Positions 25,498 to 34,663 are shown, numbered from the stretch's first letter. The stretch is 64,000 bases of DNA from Hymenobacter lapidiphilus (GCF_003417065.2 NZ_QVLT01000006.1:62001-126000), one strand, 5' to 3'. Notes: generated by a model from the sequence alone, not told the origin. Translations and numbers: made by a program.

Positions 25498-26337
25498 ATG
25501 ACGACCAACGCTCCTATTTCGCTACCCTCCCTCGACGACATGGTGTTTGAGGGGCGCAACAAAGCCTATGGTGCCTACGCGCTACGCCAGCTCTATGGCC
25601 GCCACCTCTTCCGGGCTGTAGCACTGGCCGTGGCCCTGGCGGCCCTGCTTATTGCCTTGCCTATTGGTGTCAGCTACCTCTGGCCGGCGGTGGTCGTGGT
25701 GCCGCCCATTGTGCCAGCCGGTCTGGTAATCGATATTCTGCCACCACCTACTATCGAGCAGCCGCCGGTAGTAACGCCACCAGCTGCCTCGCAAGCCACC
25801 ATTACGCTCCGTACTGAACTCAGCGAAAACCTGCCCCCGACAGTAGTTGACGACCCGCAGATACAGAAGCCCCAACAGCCCGATGTAGCCGCCCCTGACA
25901 TAAACGGGCCGGTGGCGCTGGGCAACATCAACCGTGACGGTACTGGTGGCTTTGCTGATAAGGCCGGCCCCGGCGCGCCGGGCAACGACTCAGCTGCTAA
26001 CTCGGCGGCTCCGGCCGTTACCAAGCCCTTTGTTTCGGTGGAGGTGATGCCCGAGTTTGCCGGCGGCCAGGCAGCGCTGGCCAAGTATCTGCAGCGCAAC
26101 CTGCACTACCCCACCCCGGCCCTAAAGGCGGGCGTTGGCGGCCGGGTGTATATTGCTTTCACCGTGAACACCGACGGCTCCATTACCGATGTGGAAGTGC
26201 TTAAGGGTTTAGGATATGGCACCGATGAGGAAGCCAGCCGGGTTATCCGGCAGATGCCCGCCTGGAAACCAGGCTACCAGAACAACCGGGCAGTTCCGGT
26301 GCGCTACAACCTGCCCATTACGTTTACTTACCAATAA
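25498..26337 (+). CDS. tonB: TonB energy-transducing protein, copy 2
   Basis: 279 residues, a paralogue of the TonB just upstream. It shares the N-terminal SLDDMVFEGRNKAYGAY motif, one membrane helix (about 42-65) and a TonB_C domain (VEVMPEFAGGQAALAKYLQRN, GRVYIAFTVNTDGSITDVEVLKGLG, PITFTYQ). The spacer is less proline-dense and carries an Asn/Asp/Gly-rich insert at about 135-165. It is set off from the first Ton operon by a terminator and about 180 bases, so it has its own promoter. Tandem TonB genes suggest division of receptors or of conditions. Confidence 0.93.
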   Translation: MTTNAPISLPSLDDMVFEGRNKAYGAYALRQLYGRHLFRAVALAVALAALLIALPIGVSYLWPAVVVVPPIVPAGLVIDILPPPTIEQPPVVTPPAASQATITLRTELSENLPPTVVDDPQIQKPQQPDVAAPDINGPVALGNINRDGTGGFADKAGPGAPGNDSAANSAAPAVTKPFVSVEVMPEFAGGQAALAKYLQRNLHYPTPALKAGVGGRVYIAFTVNTDGSITDVEVLKGLGYGTDEEASRVIRQMPAWKPGYQNNRAVPVRYNLPITFTYQ

Positions 26338-26383
26338 CTCTGGCAACCGGCTGATACCAGCCAGTAACACTGCCTTTTTCGCC

Positions 26384-26422
26384 GTCGGCACCCAACTGGT
26401 AAAATAACCGGTTGGGTGCGAC
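26384..26422. terminator. Hairpin after the second tonB
   Basis: GTCGGCACCCAAC / GTTGGGTGCGAC arms with one bulged G, extended inward by TGGT/ACCG pairing across a short AT loop. A T-rich stretch follows weakly (GTTTCTGCC). It sits between tonB copy 2 and the next gene, so it may separate the transcripts. Confidence 0.5.
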
Positions 26423-26479
26423 GTTTCTGCCTACCGGGGTACAACGGCAACAGGCAGCCGAACAAAAAGCTTCTATTTT

Positions 26480-26487
26480 TACGTTTG
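26480..26487 (+). promoter_or_regulatory. -7 box TACGTTTG upstream of the small membrane protein gene
   Basis: Exact TAnnTTTG match, 41 bases before the ATG at 26529, just after the hairpin that closes tonB copy 2. No clear -33 element. Confidence 0.45.
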
Positions 26488-26528
26488 CTCTCTATCCGGA
26501 TCTTCTTGCTTTGCCTCACTTGATTAAT

Positions 26529-26783
26529 ATGTCCAACCTGCCGCACACCCACGAACGCCTGGACCGCCCCAGCCAGTCGCCCGGCCTGATACGCTACTTT
26601 ACCCTGTTTATGGCCGTACTGTACATGGCTCTGGGCATAAGCTTGTGGCTGGTGCCAGCCGGTATGCTCCGGCTCGACGAAACCGCCCGCCAATTGCTGG
26701 CCGGTGTCTTCGTATTTTACGGAATCATTAGATTTGTTCGCACCTACCAACAGTACTTCAAAAAGAACCGGCATGAAGCATAG
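26529..26783 (+). CDS. Small two-helix membrane protein
   Basis: 84 residues starting MSNLPHTHERLDRPSQSPG, with two hydrophobic segments: YFTLFMAVLYMALGISLWLV (about 24-43) and LLAGVFVFYGIIRFV (about 57-71). An Arg/Lys-rich tail FKKNRHEA follows. It overlaps the next gene by 11 bases in another frame, so the two are coupled. An ATG at 26412 is rejected because the -7 box lies inside that extension. Its position between TonB and a PstS-like lipoprotein suggests an accessory role in the Ton block; function unknown. Confidence 0.75.
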   Translation: MSNLPHTHERLDRPSQSPGLIRYFTLFMAVLYMALGISLWLVPAGMLRLDETARQLLAGVFVFYGIIRFVRTYQQYFKKNRHEA

Positions 26784-27729
26784 CATTCTCACGGGCCTGA
26801 CGGCTGGTTTGCTCGGGGCCCTGGGCCTGGCAGGCTGCAACGAGGGCAACAAGTCGTCGGCCGCTATCGACACGCCAACCAGCGGTACTATCAGCATTGG
26901 GGTGGATGAGACGTTTGCCCCCATCATCAAGTCGGAGGTCGATACCTTCCAGAAGCTGTACCCGGGCGCCCGTATACAGGCTATTTACCAGCCCGAGCGC
27001 GACGTGATGCAGGCTTTCCTGGACGACAGCGTGCGGCTGGCCGTAGTATCTCGCCAACTGACCGAAGCAGAGCAAGCCCGCTTCAAAAGTATTCAAATAG
27101 TGCCCCGCGCCATCCGTATCGGAGTTGATGGAGTCGCCATTATCCTGCACCCCAGCAACCCCGATTCACTGCTGACGACGGCTCAGTTGCGCGGTATTTT
27201 TACGGGCCAGCTTACGCAGTGGAACCAGCTTAGCCCCGGCAACAAAAAGGGCGAGATTACGGCCGTTTTCGACAATAATAACTCCAGCACCGCCCGCTTC
27301 GTGCAGGATTCCATCACGCGCGGCACGGCACTGGCTAAGGGTATTTTTGCCTCCGAGTCGAACCCGGCCCTGCTGGATTACGTTGCAAGTCATCCGAATG
27401 CCATTGGCGTAATTGGCGTAAACTGGATTTCGGACCGCGACGACAAGGGGGTTCAAAAGTTACTTGGACGCGTGCGCGTAGCGGGCATCAGTGCCAAAGC
27501 CAGCAACAATACCCCCGACGACTACGTGCAGCCTTACCAGGCGTATCTGGCCCAAAAAACGTATCCGCTTCGGCGCGAGCTGTATATTATCAGCCGCGAG
27601 GCCCGGGCCGGTCTTGGCACCGGTTTTGCATCGTTTGTGGCAGGCAACAAGGGCCAGCTCATCATGCTTAAGTCCGGTTTGATGCCCGCCACCGGCCAAG
27701 TTCGTATCATTGACGTGAAATCGAACTGA
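26773..27729 (+). CDS. PstS-like substrate-binding lipoprotein
   Basis: 318 residues. Signal peptide with lipobox LAGC (cysteine about residue 19), then a periplasmic-binding-protein fold of the phosphate-binding type: GTISIGVDETFAPIIKSEVDTFQKLYPGA, AVVSRQLTEAE, LTTAQLRGIFTGQLTQWNQLSPG, IGVIGVNWISDRDD. There are no pstC, pstA or pstB genes nearby, and it lies among TonB and TPR genes. A role in sensing or surface binding is therefore as likely as classic phosphate import. The start at 26773 follows from the lipoprotein signal; the longer frame from 26704 is a shadow over the small membrane protein. Confidence 0.87.
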   Translation: MKHSILTGLTAGLLGALGLAGCNEGNKSSAAIDTPTSGTISIGVDETFAPIIKSEVDTFQKLYPGARIQAIYQPERDVMQAFLDDSVRLAVVSRQLTEAEQARFKSIQIVPRAIRIGVDGVAIILHPSNPDSLLTTAQLRGIFTGQLTQWNQLSPGNKKGEITAVFDNNNSSTARFVQDSITRGTALAKGIFASESNPALLDYVASHPNAIGVIGVNWISDRDDKGVQKLLGRVRVAGISAKASNNTPDDYVQPYQAYLAQKTYPLRRELYIISREARAGLGTGFASFVAGNKGQLIMLKSGLMPATGQVRIIDVKSN

Positions 27730-27763
27730 TTTTTTTCCTTACCCCACACCAAACCTTTCTCTT

Positions 27764-29383
27764 ATGAACATTAAGCCCTGGAAGCTTACGCTCCTCGCTG
27801 CTTTATCTGTTTCCGGCACTGCCGCCCTGGCCCAGAACACGGCCGTGGAAAAGGCGTTGCAAATGGAACGCTACAACGAAGCCCGGTCTACGCTTCTTCG
27901 GCAGAGCCAGTCCAACGAAACTGCGTTCCAGTTGGGCCGTCTATATCAGATGCGCGAAATGCCCGATTCGGCTGCCTATTACTTCAGCCGTGTCAGCTAC
28001 GACAAAAAGGCACCGATGACTATGATAGCCGCCGGCAGTGCCGCGCTGGCCAAAGGCAACGCCGCCGAGGCGCAGGCCAAGTTCGATGAAGCCGTAAAGG
28101 TCTCGAAGGGCAAAGACTTGAGCGTATTCACCATGATTGCCCAGGCGTACGCCGAATCGGGCACCAAGGATGTCAGCAAGGCGCTGGAGTACGTGAAAGA
28201 AGGCGAGAAATTCGCTGCCAAGACCGGCAAAGACGATGCGGCCCTCATGATTGCCCGCGGCGACCTGTATCAGAAAACCGAAACGGGTGGTGGCGAGGCC
28301 ATGAACAGCTACGAGCGAGCCAACACCGGCGAGCCAAACAACGTGCAGGCATACGTTCGTCGTGGTCAGCTGGCACTACGCTCCCGCGACTACAACCGGG
28401 CCAAGGAGAACTTCGAGAAGGCTATCAGCCTCGACGCGAACTACGCTCCGGCCTATAACGCCCTGGCCGAAACCTATTACTTCGCCGGCCGCTACGACGA
28501 CGCGTTGGCTCAGTTCCAGAAGTACACCGCCCTGGCCGAGAATTCGACCGAAACCACGGCTAAGAACGCGGCCTTCCTGTACCTGACCGAGAAGTATCCC
28601 GAGGCCATGGTGGAAATTGACAAGGTGCTGGCCACCGACCCCAACAACCTCGCCATGAACCGCATCAAGGCCTACTCGTTGTACGAGATGGGCAAGAACG
28701 ATGAGGCGATGACCGCTATGCAGCAGTATATGACTGTAGCCAAGGCGCAGGACAAGCTGATTGCCGAAGACAATGTGTACTACGGCAAGATGCTGATCAA
28801 GAGCGGCAAAACGGCCGAGGGCGCTGCGCTGGTTGATGCCGCCATCAAGGCTGATCCTAAGAAGGCAGCAGAGCTACGCAAGGAACTGGCCAAGGCCTAC
28901 CTCGCGGCCAAGGACTACCCTAAGGCCATCTCAACCTATCGGCAGATGATGCAGGAGAGTGGTGGTGGTGAGCTGACTGATAAAGTATACCTCGCCCGGG
29001 CTTACGAGCTAAACGAGCAGTATATGCCCGCCGACAGCCTCTACGGTGCTTTGTTGAAGGAGCGCCCCGAGTACGTGCCCGGGTACCAGATGCGCGCCCG
29101 CGCTAATGCCAACCTCGATCCAGACTCGAAGAAGGGCTTAGCTAAGCCTTATTATGAGGAGTACATTAAGATGGCAACTGCTTCTGACAAGCCCGAAAGC
29201 TACAAGTCGGGCCTTGTAGAAGCCAACAAGTACCTGGGCTACTACTATTACCAGAAGGGCGACAAGAATGCTTCGCTGCCCTACTGGCAGCAGGCCCTGA
29301 CGCTGAATCCTGCCGACGAGCAGGCTAAGACGGCAGTAGATGCCATCACCAAACCTGCCAAGGCTCCAGTTCGCCGGAAGTAA
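27764..29383 (+). CDS. Secreted tetratricopeptide-repeat protein
   Basis: 539 residues. Signal peptide MNIKPWKLTLLAALSVSGTAALAQ is cleaved near residue 24. Many TPR units follow, for example AQAYAESGTKDVSKALEYVKEGE, AYVRRGQLALRSRDYNRAKENFEKAISLD, AYNALAETYYFAGRYDDALAQFQKY and YLGYYYYQKGDKNASLPYWQQALTLNPADEQAK. These form a periplasmic or outer-membrane-facing scaffold for protein contacts. It is the last gene of the Ton block and ends at a strong terminator. I do not know a specific partner; the order exbD-tonB-pstS-TPR recurs in Bacteroidota, which hints at shared function. Confidence 0.88.
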   Translation: MNIKPWKLTLLAALSVSGTAALAQNTAVEKALQMERYNEARSTLLRQSQSNETAFQLGRLYQMREMPDSAAYYFSRVSYDKKAPMTMIAAGSAALAKGNAAEAQAKFDEAVKVSKGKDLSVFTMIAQAYAESGTKDVSKALEYVKEGEKFAAKTGKDDAALMIARGDLYQKTETGGGEAMNSYERANTGEPNNVQAYVRRGQLALRSRDYNRAKENFEKAISLDANYAPAYNALAETYYFAGRYDDALAQFQKYTALAENSTETTAKNAAFLYLTEKYPEAMVEIDKVLATDPNNLAMNRIKAYSLYEMGKNDEAMTAMQQYMTVAKAQDKLIAEDNVYYGKMLIKSGKTAEGAALVDAAIKADPKKAAELRKELAKAYLAAKDYPKAISTYRQMMQESGGGELTDKVYLARAYELNEQYMPADSLYGALLKERPEYVPGYQMRARANANLDPDSKKGLAKPYYEEYIKMATASDKPESYKSGLVEANKYLGYYYYQKGDKNASLPYWQQALTLNPADEQAKTAVDAITKPAKAPVRRK

Positions 29384-29420
29384 GGTATTTCAGCATCCTG
29401 TTTGCAGGCCTGAAAACAAG

Positions 29421-29456
29421 AAAAAGCCCGCTACTTCGGTAGCGGGCTTTTTTTTT
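29421..29456. terminator. Bidirectional terminator between the TPR gene and rluD
   Basis: AAAGCCCGCTAC-TTCG-GTAGCGGGCTTT, a perfect 12-bp stem with a stable TTCG loop. It has an A run before and a T run after, and lies between convergent genes. Confidence 0.92.
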
Positions 29457-29476
29457 ATGACTTACGGGAAGATCAG

Positions 29477-30595
29477 TTAGTCGGCGGTCGGTGCGCCGGC
29501 ATACTCCTGCCACATTTCCAGCACGGCAGCAAAATCGGCCGGCAGTTCGGCTTCGAATTGCATAAACTCGCGGCTGATGGGATGCTCGAAGCCCAAGGAT
29601 TTGGCGTGCAGGGCCTGCCGGGGGAGCAGGGCAAGGGCTTTCTCAGCAAATGCCTTGTAGGCACCCGTACGCTGTCCGTACACCACCCGGTCGCCGCCAT
29701 ACGTAGCGTCGCCAAACAACGGGTGGCCAATGTGCTTCAGATGCACCCGGATCTGGTGAGTACGCCCGGTTTCGAGGTTGCACTGCACCAGCGCCACCTG
29801 CCCGTAGGCTTGCAGTACTTTGTAGTGCGTAACCGCCGTGCGGCCATACTCCCCTTCGAATGGAAATACGGCCTGCACCTTCCGGTCCTTAATGCTGCGG
29901 CCGATATTGGTGCTGATGGTACCCTGCGCCTCGGCAGGCACGCCCCACACCAGCGCCAGGTAGGTACGCTCGATGGTATGGTGGAAAAACTGGTTCGACA
30001 GGTAGGTCATGGCGTACTCCGACTTGCCGATAACCAGTAACCCCGACGTATCCTTATCGATGCGGTGCACAAGGCCGGGGCGCACTTCGCCGTTGCGGCC
30101 GGTAGGCAGGTTGGCCAAGTGATGCGCCAGCCCATTTACCAGCGTGCCCTGCCAGTGGCCAAATGCCGGGTGCACTACCAGTCCGGCCGGCTTATTCACT
30201 AGCAGCAGCTCCGGGTCTTCATACCGGATATCAAGGTCCATGGGCTCCGGCATTACCTTGAATTCGCGGGGTGGCTCCGGCAGCGTCACCGTGATAATAT
30301 CGAGGGGCTTGACGCGGTAGTTAGACTTCACCGCCTGGCTATTGACCTGCACAGCTCCGGCCAGAATAGCGTTTTGAATGCGGGTACGCGAGGTTTTGGG
30401 GATACGCTGGAGCAGAAACTTATCCAGCCGCAGTAGCTCCTGCTTGCGGTTAGCCTGGATGCGGTGATGCTCGTACAGTTCGTCTCCTCCTTCGCTATCG
30501 TCGCCCTCATCGTCGTCCTGCTCTCCGGCAGGGAGTTCATCGGGGGTAGTCAGGTGCATGTGGGGCGCAGGGAGTTCTTGTTCCAGTTCTGCCAT
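29477..30595 (-). CDS. rluD: RluA/RluD-family 23S rRNA pseudouridine synthase
   Basis: 372 residues. Acidic N-terminus (EQDDDEGDDSEGGDE), then an S4 RNA-binding domain (LRLDKFLLQRIPKTSRTRIQNAILAGAVQVN). The catalytic domain carries the active aspartate in HRIDKDTSGLLVIGKSEYA, and GRTHQIRVHLKHIGHPLFGDATYGG. The start MAELEQELPAPHMHL is chosen over an ATG at 30700. It isomerises uridines in helix 69 of 23S rRNA if it is a true RluD; the S4 domain and size fit. It is the distal gene of the minus-strand envelope block, set off by a hairpin. Confidence 0.93.
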   Translation of the reverse strand: MAELEQELPAPHMHLTTPDELPAGEQDDDEGDDSEGGDELYEHHRIQANRKQELLRLDKFLLQRIPKTSRTRIQNAILAGAVQVNSQAVKSNYRVKPLDIITVTLPEPPREFKVMPEPMDLDIRYEDPELLLVNKPAGLVVHPAFGHWQGTLVNGLAHHLANLPTGRNGEVRPGLVHRIDKDTSGLLVIGKSEYAMTYLSNQFFHHTIERTYLALVWGVPAEAQGTISTNIGRSIKDRKVQAVFPFEGEYGRTAVTHYKVLQAYGQVALVQCNLETGRTHQIRVHLKHIGHPLFGDATYGGDRVVYGQRTGAYKAFAEKALALLPRQALHAKSLGFEHPISREFMQFEAELPADFAAVLEMWQEYAGAPTAD

Positions 30596-30660
30596 ATAAC
30601 GGAAAAATCGGTGGTCCGGAGTGCGCCCGTACCGGGGGCGCGACGTGGTAGCAAACAGCA

Positions 30661-30686
30661 GCAGCCGGGGCAAAAGCCCCGGCTGC
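30661..30686 (-). terminator. GC-rich hairpin between ompH copy 1 and rluD
   Basis: GCAGCCGGGGC-AAAA-GCCCCGGCTGC, a perfect 11-bp stem. On the minus strand it follows the ompH stop by about 35 bases, but only a weak T stretch (TGCTGTTTGC) follows, so it may attenuate rather than stop transcription. Confidence 0.5.
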
Positions 30687-30720
30687 GCCGTTAAAGCCAT
30701 AAGGTAACGCGCCGGGGCGC

Positions 30721-31344
30721 TTACTTCTTGGTTTTGGTTTTAGTTTTGGTGGCTGCGGCGGGCACGGCAGAAGCAGCCGGAGCAGCTGGCGTGGTTACTT
30801 TGGTAGCGCTGGCAGCACCTGGCGTAATGCCCATCTTCTTCAGCACCAGATCCGAAATATCGCCCTCCTTAGGGCCATGCAACAGCACCGGGCTGGCACC
30901 ATCGGAGTTGAGTACATACGTGAAGCCGTTTTCATTAGCTACGGCATCAATGGTCTGCTGAAGCTTGTCGAGGGCCGGCTTAAGCAAGGCCTGCTGCTTC
31001 TGCTGCAACGATGTTTCGGCGCTCTGCTGGAACTCCTGAATCGACTGTTGCAGGTTCTGCAGCTCCTTCTGCTTGTCGGCCCGCACGGGGTCGGGCATGG
31101 TGGCGGCACCCTTCTGGAAGGCTTCGCCTTTGGCCTGGTACTCGGCGTATTTAGTGTCTAGCTGGTTTTTGAGCTGGGTGCTATAGTCTTTCAGCTGCGA
31201 CTCAATCTGCTTGCTTTCGGGCATCTGGCTCAGCACATACTCCACGCTGGTGTAGCCGATTTTCAGCGGTGCCTGGGCCAGCGAGGCGGTAGCCGTAGTG
31301 AGGGTAAGAGCGGCAATAGCCAGAGCAATGCGGATTTTGTTCAT
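30721..31344 (-). CDS. OmpH/Skp-family periplasmic chaperone, copy 1
   Basis: 207 residues from MNKIRIALAIAALTLTTATASLAQA. A start five codons upstream (31359) is equally possible. After the signal peptide comes the OmpH pattern: KIGYTSVEYVLSQMPESKQIESQLKDYSTQLKNQL, a long coiled coil to about residue 130, and the closing strand FTYVLNSDGASPVLLHGP. The tail is Ala/Pro/Lys-rich. Skp-like proteins hold unfolded outer-membrane proteins for BamA, whose gene is two genes upstream. A -7 box inside the end of the preceding ompH gene suggests extra expression of this copy. Confidence 0.93.
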   Translation of the reverse strand: MNKIRIALAIAALTLTTATASLAQAPLKIGYTSVEYVLSQMPESKQIESQLKDYSTQLKNQLDTKYAEYQAKGEAFQKGAATMPDPVRADKQKELQNLQQSIQEFQQSAETSLQQKQQALLKPALDKLQQTIDAVANENGFTYVLNSDGASPVLLHGPKEGDISDLVLKKMGITPGAASATKVTTPAAPAASAVPAAATKTKTKTKK

Positions 31345-31388
31345 GGTAGTCGTCATCAAAAAAGGAAAAAGTCAGAAAGTTAGATGCA

Positions 31389-31396
31389 CAAAGTTA
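31389..31396 (-). promoter_or_regulatory. -7 box TAACTTTG upstream of ompH copy 1
   Basis: Exact TAnnTTTG match on the minus strand, straddling the stop codon of ompH copy 2 and 45 bases before the start at 31344. It would be an internal promoter of the bamA-ompH operon. Confidence 0.4.
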
Positions 31397-32077
31397 CTTT
31401 TTTCGGCTGGCTGGTCGCACAGGGCGGGCAGCTGGCTGGCGCGGGGCCGGTTCGTCGGTGTCGGCCGTAGCGGCCTCGCCGGCTGGGGTGGTGGGCGGCG
31501 TAATGGTTCTTACCGGACCCTTCTGGCCCGGCTGGTTAGCGTCGGGCGAAGCCAAGCCCAGCTCCTCGAGTACGAATTCGGTGTAATCGTGCACGGGGTT
31601 GGTATACAGCATGGTCAGGTCGCCGGATTTATCGAAGACAATAGCCAGCTGCTTTTTCTTGGCCACCTTCTCAATGGCCTCAAATACCACGTCCTGCACC
31701 GGCTTGGTTAGTTCCTGCCGTTTGCGGAACAACTGGCCTTCGAAGCCAAAAATCTTGTTGGTGTTGGTTTTAATGTCCTGCTCTTTGGCCAGAATTTCGT
31801 CCTGCCGTTTTTTCTTCATGGCTTCCGTCAGAACGACTTCTTCGGCCTGATAATTCCGATGCAGCTTGTCTAGTTCCGCTTTCTGGTTTTCCAGGTCTTT
31901 CTGCCAGTTGGCAGCCTGGGTATTCAGCTCCTGCTGGGCCTGCATGTAAGCCGGCAGCTTACCCAGAATGAACTCGGAATCGACGTAGCCGAACTTCTGG
32001 GCCTGGGCCCTGGAAGCACCCAACAGTACCAACAACAGGGCCAAAGCGGCCGAAACGCGGAAAACTAAATGGTTCAT
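31394..32077 (-). CDS. OmpH/Skp-family periplasmic chaperone, copy 2
   Basis: 227 residues. Signal peptide MNHLVFRVSAALALLLVLLGASRAQAQ, then KFGYVDSEFILGKLPAYMQAQQELNTQAANWQKDLENQKAELDKLHRNY and a long coiled coil. The OmpH closing region (KKQLAIVFDKSGDLTMLYTNPVHDYTEFVLEELG) is followed by a Pro/Thr/Ala-rich tail ending in RPASRKK. It lies directly downstream of bamA. Paired ompH genes after bamA are the usual Bacteroidota arrangement. Confidence 0.94.
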   Translation of the reverse strand: MNHLVFRVSAALALLLVLLGASRAQAQKFGYVDSEFILGKLPAYMQAQQELNTQAANWQKDLENQKAELDKLHRNYQAEEVVLTEAMKKKRQDEILAKEQDIKTNTNKIFGFEGQLFRKRQELTKPVQDVVFEAIEKVAKKKQLAIVFDKSGDLTMLYTNPVHDYTEFVLEELGLASPDANQPGQKGPVRTITPPTTPAGEAATADTDEPAPRQPAARPVRPASRKK

Positions 32078-32119
32078 GCTGTTGAAAAAGTGGTGGCCCC
32101 GGCCCGCTCACCATTAGCG

Positions 32120-34657
32120 CTACCGAATCTGCTGGCCGATGATGAAATGGAAGATACCGCTCTTCTGCGCCGAACCGCCAGCTACGCGCGGCACCTGGTC
32201 GAAGCCCCAGCCGTAGTCGAAGCCCAGCAAACCGAATGCCGACATGAAAACGCGGGCGCCTAAACCTGCCGAACGATACAGCTTGTAAGGGCTGTAGTTA
32301 GCATAGCTCTCCGACGAGTTGCCGGCTTCAGCAAAGCCCAGCACGTACACCGTAGCCGCCGGGTTCAGGCTGACCGGATAACGCATTTCCAACACGAATT
32401 TATTGTACACCACTCCGCCCGCCGAACCCTGCCGCGAAGCTGGCAACGAATTCTGGTCGTTTGGATCGGCGTAGCCACGCAGGCCAACGTATTCGGTACC
32501 GGCAATGAAGTTGGTAGAGCCACCGTAGCCCAGGCCCGCACCGCCCAGCTTAAATCGTTCAAACGGGCCGATGGCGCGGTTGCTGCCATAGCTGCCAATA
32601 AAGCCGAAATGGGCGCGGGTGTTCAGCACGAGCTTGCCGACTATGGGCGTAAACCACGAGGCATCAAACATCCACTTGTGGAACTCCACCCACTCATTCA
32701 CGCTCGGGTGCGCTCCCGGAAACAGCGAGTATGGTGGCGTCAGATTCACGCTAAGCGCCAGCGAGGAACCCCGCCGCGTAAAGGTCGGGTTATCGATGCT
32801 GTTACGTGCCAGCGTGGTGTTGAGCGTAAGGTTGGTGGCGTCGCCGGTGCCGGTCGGGAAGAAGTCGCTACCCAGGCTACCGTAGTTTTTAAGCTTGTAC
32901 TGGGTAACCGACAGCGCGTTGCTCAGCGTGAAGTAGTCGTCGGGCCAGCGCAAGCGGCGGCCCAGCGCCACGCTGGCGCCGTTGGTTTTGAGTGAACCCG
33001 CGTTGACATCGAAGTTGCTGCCGTTACGGAAAATCGTTTTGGTCAGGCTTACCGACAGCGAGTTGGGCTTACGCCCGCCCAGCCAAGGCTCGGTAAACGA
33101 GAACGAGTAGGCCTGATACTGGGGGCCATTGGCCTGCACGTTCAGCGACAGGCGCTGGCCGTCGCCCGATGGCACGGGCGTCCAGTTCTTCAGGGTAGCA
33201 GCCTTGCGCAGCGAGAAGTTGTTGAACACCAAGCCTACCGTACCGATAAAGCCCGCGTAACCGCCCCAACCACCCGAAAGCGTAATCTGGTCGGAGGGCT
33301 TTTCCTCCACCGTGTAGTTGATGTCCACGGTACCGTCGGCCTGGTTAGGCACCGGGTTAAGACCAATTTTCTCGGGGTCGAAATAGCCCAGAGTAGCCAA
33401 CTCGCGCTGGCTGCGAATCAGGTTTTCGCGGCTGAACTTGTCGCCAGGCAAGGTATAAAGCGTCCGGCGCACCACGTGGTCGGAGGTCTTAGTGTTGCCC
33501 GCAATCCGTACCTCCTTCACCCGCGCCTGCACGCCTTCCGACACGCGCATCTCGATGTCGATGGAGTCGCCATCCACGCGTGTTTCCACCGGTTCGATGT
33601 TGAAGAATAGGTAACCGTCGTTCATATAGAGCGACGTCACATCTTGGCCGGTAGGGTTGTAGTTGAGGCGCTTATCAAGCGTTTCCTTGCTGTACACGCT
33701 GCCCTCCTTGATGCCGAGCACCGAGGCCAACGTCTTGTCGTCGTAGAGGTAGTTGCCGTTCCAGCTGATGTTGCGGAAGTAGTACTTCGGCCCTTCATCT
33801 ACCCTTACGGTCAGCTTTAATCCGTCATCTACCCGGGTCAACGAGTCCGACACGATAGTCGCGTCGCGGTAGCCTTGCGCGTTATAGAAATCGAGCAGAA
33901 GCTGTTTATCATCCGCAAATTCCTTCGCCTGGTATTTGCCCGAGTTGAAGAATTTGGGAAACTTTTTCTCCTTGGTTTTCTTGAACTTCCCCTTCAGCTT
34001 TCCATCAGAGAAGGCCGTGTTACCCACGAAGTCAATCTCCTCGATTTTGACTTTGGAGCCCTTATCCACATTAATGGCCAGCACCACGCTGTTCGACAGC
34101 GACGAGTCGGGCCGCTGCACGATGTTGACTTTAGCGTCTAGAAACCCCTTGTTGGTGTAGAACTTGCGTACCTGGGCGCGGGTGTTGCTCAGCAGCGCAT
34201 CGGTCACCACCTTACCGCGGATAAGCTTAATCTTGTTTTTCAGCTCTTCTCCCTGGCCTTTGCTGATGCCCTCAAAAACGAATTTTGATAGCCGGGGGCG
34301 CTCCTTAAGGTTGAAATCCAAGAACACGCGCCCGCTTTCTACGCGGGCAACGCTCACACTCACGTCGCCCAGAATCCCTTGGTCCCAGAGCTTGCGGATA
34401 GCCCGGCCGATTTCCTCACCCGGAATCGTGATGGGGTCGCCTACTTTCAGCCCCGAGAGGCCAATAAGCGTGTTAGGATCGAGGTAGCGGGCGCCGCTGA
34501 TGGTAATGCCGCCCAGCGTGTAGCGCTGGGGCTCATCGGCCGTGCTGCTGGCAGCGGCTGGAGCGGCTACCTGGCCCAGGGCGGTAGTAAGCGGTGCCGT
34601 GCCCAGCGTAAAGGCCAAGGCGGCTACCGGAAGGATCTTGTGGTAGGGAGAACTCAT
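32120..34657 (-). CDS. bamA: Outer-membrane protein assembly factor BamA (Omp85)
   Basis: 845 residues. Signal peptide to about residue 35, then POTRA repeats (YTLGGITISGARYLDPNTLIGLSGLKVGD, VFEGISKGQGEELKNKI, VKIEEIDFVGNTAFSDGKLKGKFKKTK, YYFRNISWNGNYLYDDKTLASVLGIKEG, VKEVRIAGNTKTSDHVVRRTLYTLPGD). The C-terminal 16-strand barrel carries FKLGGAGLGYGG and ends in an aromatic strand (GIFHFIIGQQIR). It inserts beta-barrel proteins into the outer membrane. It lies six bases after uppS and just before the two ompH genes, an envelope-assembly operon. Confidence 0.95.
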   Translation of the reverse strand: MSSPYHKILPVAALAFTLGTAPLTTALGQVAAPAAASSTADEPQRYTLGGITISGARYLDPNTLIGLSGLKVGDPITIPGEEIGRAIRKLWDQGILGDVSVSVARVESGRVFLDFNLKERPRLSKFVFEGISKGQGEELKNKIKLIRGKVVTDALLSNTRAQVRKFYTNKGFLDAKVNIVQRPDSSLSNSVVLAINVDKGSKVKIEEIDFVGNTAFSDGKLKGKFKKTKEKKFPKFFNSGKYQAKEFADDKQLLLDFYNAQGYRDATIVSDSLTRVDDGLKLTVRVDEGPKYYFRNISWNGNYLYDDKTLASVLGIKEGSVYSKETLDKRLNYNPTGQDVTSLYMNDGYLFFNIEPVETRVDGDSIDIEMRVSEGVQARVKEVRIAGNTKTSDHVVRRTLYTLPGDKFSRENLIRSQRELATLGYFDPEKIGLNPVPNQADGTVDINYTVEEKPSDQITLSGGWGGYAGFIGTVGLVFNNFSLRKAATLKNWTPVPSGDGQRLSLNVQANGPQYQAYSFSFTEPWLGGRKPNSLSVSLTKTIFRNGSNFDVNAGSLKTNGASVALGRRLRWPDDYFTLSNALSVTQYKLKNYGSLGSDFFPTGTGDATNLTLNTTLARNSIDNPTFTRRGSSLALSVNLTPPYSLFPGAHPSVNEWVEFHKWMFDASWFTPIVGKLVLNTRAHFGFIGSYGSNRAIGPFERFKLGGAGLGYGGSTNFIAGTEYVGLRGYADPNDQNSLPASRQGSAGGVVYNKFVLEMRYPVSLNPAATVYVLGFAEAGNSSESYANYSPYKLYRSAGLGARVFMSAFGLLGFDYGWGFDQVPRVAGGSAQKSGIFHFIIGQQIR

Positions 34658-34663
34658 CTTCGA

